Of a stretch of 64,000 nucleotides of DNA, positions 60,542 through 64,000 are shown piece after piece (position 1 is the first letter of the stretch; the number at the start of each line of letters is the position of its first letter). The DNA is taken from contig LMAD01000005.1 of NCBI GenBank assembly GCA_001443545.1, forward strand, positions 22,701 to 86,700, in the 5' to 3' direction. This DNA comes from Acidimicrobiaceae bacterium RAAP-2 (GTDB lineage: Bacteria; Actinomycetota; Acidimicrobiia; Acidimicrobiales; RAAP-2). Position numbers and translations under genes: made by a program. The notes under the pieces were generated by a model. The model searched no databases. It was given only the letters and a program-made list of their open reading frames with translations, and was not told where the DNA came from.

Positions 60542-61774
60542 TCAGGTGACCGCGAGGCGCGTGGCGTAGGCCGGGTCGAGGTGCTCGGCCCGTTGAACGA
60601 CGTCGACCAGGTGCTCGACCGCGTCGTAGACGTCGACGAAGCGCACGTAGAGCGGGGTGAAGCCGAACCGGCAGACGTCGGGGGCCCGGAAGTCCCCGAT
60701 GACCCCGCGGGCGATCAGGGCCTGGATTATCCCGTAGGCGCCGTCGTGGCGCAGGGCCACCTGACTGCCCCGGCGCGCGTGCTCGCGCGGGGTGACCAGT
60801 TCGAAGACCCCGGGCAGTCGTTCCTCGACCAGCTCGATGAACAGGTCGCTGAGCGCGAGGCTCTTGGCGCGCAGCTCGTCCATCGTGACGCCCTCGAAGG
60901 CGTCCAGCGCCCCGTCGAGCGCCGCCAGGGCGATGACCGACGGGGAGGACGTGACGAAGGCCTGCACGCCGGGGGCCGGCTCGTAGTCGAGCTCGAAGTC
61001 GAAGGGCCGTGCGTGGCCGAGCCAGCCGGGCAACGGGTTCTCGATCACGCCCTGCCAGCGCGAACGCACGTAGAGGAAGCCCGGCGCCCCGGGGCCGCCG
61101 TTCAGGTACTTGTAGGAGCAACCGGCGGCGAAGTCGACGTCGGCCCCCGTGACGTCGAGGGGGACGGCCCCCGTGGAGTGCGCGAAATCCCAGAGCATCA
61201 GCGCGCCGGCGTCGTGGACCCGCGCGGTCACCCCCGCGAGGTCGAGCATCTCGCCGGTGCGAAAGTCGACGTGCGTGAGCATCACCAGGGCGACGTCGTC
61301 GCCGAGCTCGTCGTCGAGGGTCTCGCGGTCGATGGCGCGCACGGTGATCGGGCGTCCGGCCCGCCGCGCCATCGCCTCGACGACGTAGAGGTCGGAGTGG
61401 AAGTTTGCGACGTCGGTCAGCACGACGGACCGGTCGCGACGCAGGTCAAGCGCGCCGAGGATCAGCTTGGCGAGCAGGACCGTGAGGGTGTCGGCGACCA
61501 CCACCTCACCGGGCTGGGCCCCGATCAACGGGGCGAGCCGGTCGCCGATGCGCGTGGGCGCGGCCATCCACCCGGCCGAGTTCCAGCTGCGAATCAGCCC
61601 CGTCGCCCACTCGTTCTCGACCGTCGCGACCAGTCGCTCGCGCGTCGAGCGCGTGAGCGGCCCGAGCGAGTTGCCGTCGAGGTAGATGAGCTCGGGCGCG
61701 AGTACGAAGTTGTTGCGCCGCGACGCCAGGGGGTCGACCTGGTCGAGCGCGAGACATTCGGCGCGGGTTGGCAT
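60542..61774 (-). CDS. kynU: kynureninase
   Basis: The 410-residue PLP enzyme cleaves kynurenine to anthranilate and alanine in tryptophan degradation. Signatures: LIYLDGNSLGPL near the start, ADTLTVLLAKL, DFRTGEMLDLAGV, LMLWDFAHSTGAVPLDV, the PLP-lysine motif GCSYKYLNGGPGAPGFLYV, and DFRAPDVCRFGFTPLYVRF near the end. No other tryptophan-catabolic gene is adjacent. The neighbouring purU could handle formate-related one-carbon flow from the kynurenine pathway, though that is inference. Confidence 0.94.
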   Translation of the reverse strand: MPTRAECLALDQVDPLASRRNNFVLAPELIYLDGNSLGPLTRSTRERLVATVENEWATGLIRSWNSAGWMAAPTRIGDRLAPLIGAQPGEVVVADTLTVLLAKLILGALDLRRDRSVVLTDVANFHSDLYVVEAMARRAGRPITVRAIDRETLDDELGDDVALVMLTHVDFRTGEMLDLAGVTARVHDAGALMLWDFAHSTGAVPLDVTGADVDFAAGCSYKYLNGGPGAPGFLYVRSRWQGVIENPLPGWLGHARPFDFELDYEPAPGVQAFVTSSPSVIALAALDGALDAFEGVTMDELRAKSLALSDLFIELVEERLPGVFELVTPREHARRGSQVALRHDGAYGIIQALIARGVIGDFRAPDVCRFGFTPLYVRFVDVYDAVEHLVDVVQRAEHLDPAYATRLAVT

Positions 61775-61827
61775 GGTCCCCTACTTTCTGCCCACGCGGG
61801 CCCCCCAAGCGTATCGGGGGCTGCTCG

Positions 61828-63507
<1,680 letters not shown>

Positions 63508-63569
63508 GCCCACCAGTGTGACGCATTTCGAGCGGGTCGGAGGATTGATCGCACCGGTACACTCACGCC

Positions 63570-64000
63570 ATGTCAGCCAGCGCCAGCGTGCACCGCCACG
63601 CCCCCGATTGGATCGTGCTCACCATCGCCTGCGTGGCGCAGTTCATGGTCGTGCTCGACGTCTCGATCGTCAACGTCGCCCTGCCGTCGATGCAGCGCGA
63701 CCTGCACTTCTCGATGGCCAACGCCCAGTGGGTCGTCAACGCCTACGTGATCACCTTCGCCGGATTCCTCCTGCTGGGGGGGCGCGCCGCGGACATCTTC
63801 GGGCGCCGCCACGTCTACCTCGGCGGTCTGGCGCTGTTCACGGTGGCGAGCATCGGCGCCGGCTTCGCCCAGACCGGCACCGAGCTCATCGCGGTGCGCG
63901 CCCTGCAGGGCCTGGGCGGCGCCGTGCTCTCACCGGCCACGCTCACCATCATCCTCACCACCTTCCACGGACCGCGCCTGCCCAAGGCGATCGGCGCCTG
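63570..64000 (+). CDS. MFS transporter, DHA2 family, C-terminus outside window
   Basis: The first 143 codons show the start of an EmrB/QacA-type exporter: IACVAQFMVVLDVSIVNVALPSMQRDL (motif D1), LLLGGRAADIFGRRHVYLGG (motif A) and RALQGLGGAVLSPATLTIIL (motif B). Divergent from ettA with 62 bp between. It is of the same subfamily as the exporter at 42288, but there is no regulator beside it in the window. Confidence 0.9.
   Translation, partial: MSASASVHRHAPDWIVLTIACVAQFMVVLDVSIVNVALPSMQRDLHFSMANAQWVVNAYVITFAGFLLLGGRAADIFGRRHVYLGGLALFTVASIGAGFAQTGTELIAVRALQGLGGAVLSPATLTIILTTFHGPRLPKAIGA

Overview
The window is high-GC DNA with many GTG starts and at least two probable TTG starts. It looks like the chromosome of an actinobacterium, possibly of the Acidimicrobiia. 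The supporting signs are a DUF3048 lipoprotein, a fused AccD/AccA-type carboxyltransferase, actinobacterial ApbE and ferric-reductase genes, and a GAF-GGDEF-EAL gene next to a ThiF/nitroreductase gene, as in the mycobacterial Rv1354c-Rv1355c pair. The class assignment is inference. I saw no rRNA, tRNA, CRISPR array or prophage.

Layout. 1-8.5 kb: a cut-off membrane protein, MscL with a zinc ribbon, a DUF3048 lipoprotein, acyl-CoA carboxyltransferase, acyl-CoA synthetase, a small secreted protein and a RidA-alpha/beta hydrolase fusion. 8.5-25 kb: a cyclic-di-GMP block with two PAS-GGDEF-EAL proteins, two HD-GYP proteins, a GGDEF protein, a GAF-GGDEF-EAL protein, a membrane protein, a conserved hypothetical and a large ThiF/nitroreductase protein. 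25-37.6 kb: type IV pilus genes, namely prepilin peptidase and, on the minus strand, pilB-pilC-two giant minor prepilins-PilX-like-pilA-pilT-DUF429. PilB carries an MshEN-type N-terminus, a known c-di-GMP-binding module, so the two blocks probably form one surface-motility or attachment circuit. 38-44 kb: a GNAT acetyltransferase/deacetylase/Usp operon, an MpaB-like oxygenase, and a MarR-methyltransferase-MFS operon. 44-54 kb: an ATPase relic, an FUSC transporter, an AidB-like dehydrogenase, a CFA synthase-like methyltransferase, and a three-gene flavinylation set (ferric-reductase-like, FMN-binding, ApbE) followed by a TetR regulator. 54-58.3 kb: pyrophosphatase, arsM-arsR, then a toxin-antitoxin island. 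58.8-64 kb: 3-hydroxyacyl-CoA dehydrogenase, purU, kynU, ettA and the start of an MFS exporter.

The strongest unusual signal is at 56147-57520. A 1350-bp segment has 64-bp inverted ends (outer 12 bp identical) and is flanked by 12-bp direct repeats matching at 11 positions. It carries one RhuM-Fic gene and no transposase. It sits inside the toxin-position gene of a nucleotidyltransferase/HEPN-like pair, and removing it with one direct repeat rejoins the broken frame exactly. This looks like a transposase-less mobile cassette whose cargo is a Fic-type protein.

Other points of interest are a 25-bp perfect hairpin between pilA and pilT, a 36-bp palindrome in front of the ThiF/nitroreductase gene, duplicated LamG-like domains in a 948-residue prepilin, and two EAL domains that have each lost the second Asp of DDFGTG. 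All assignments come from reading the sequence; no database searches were run.
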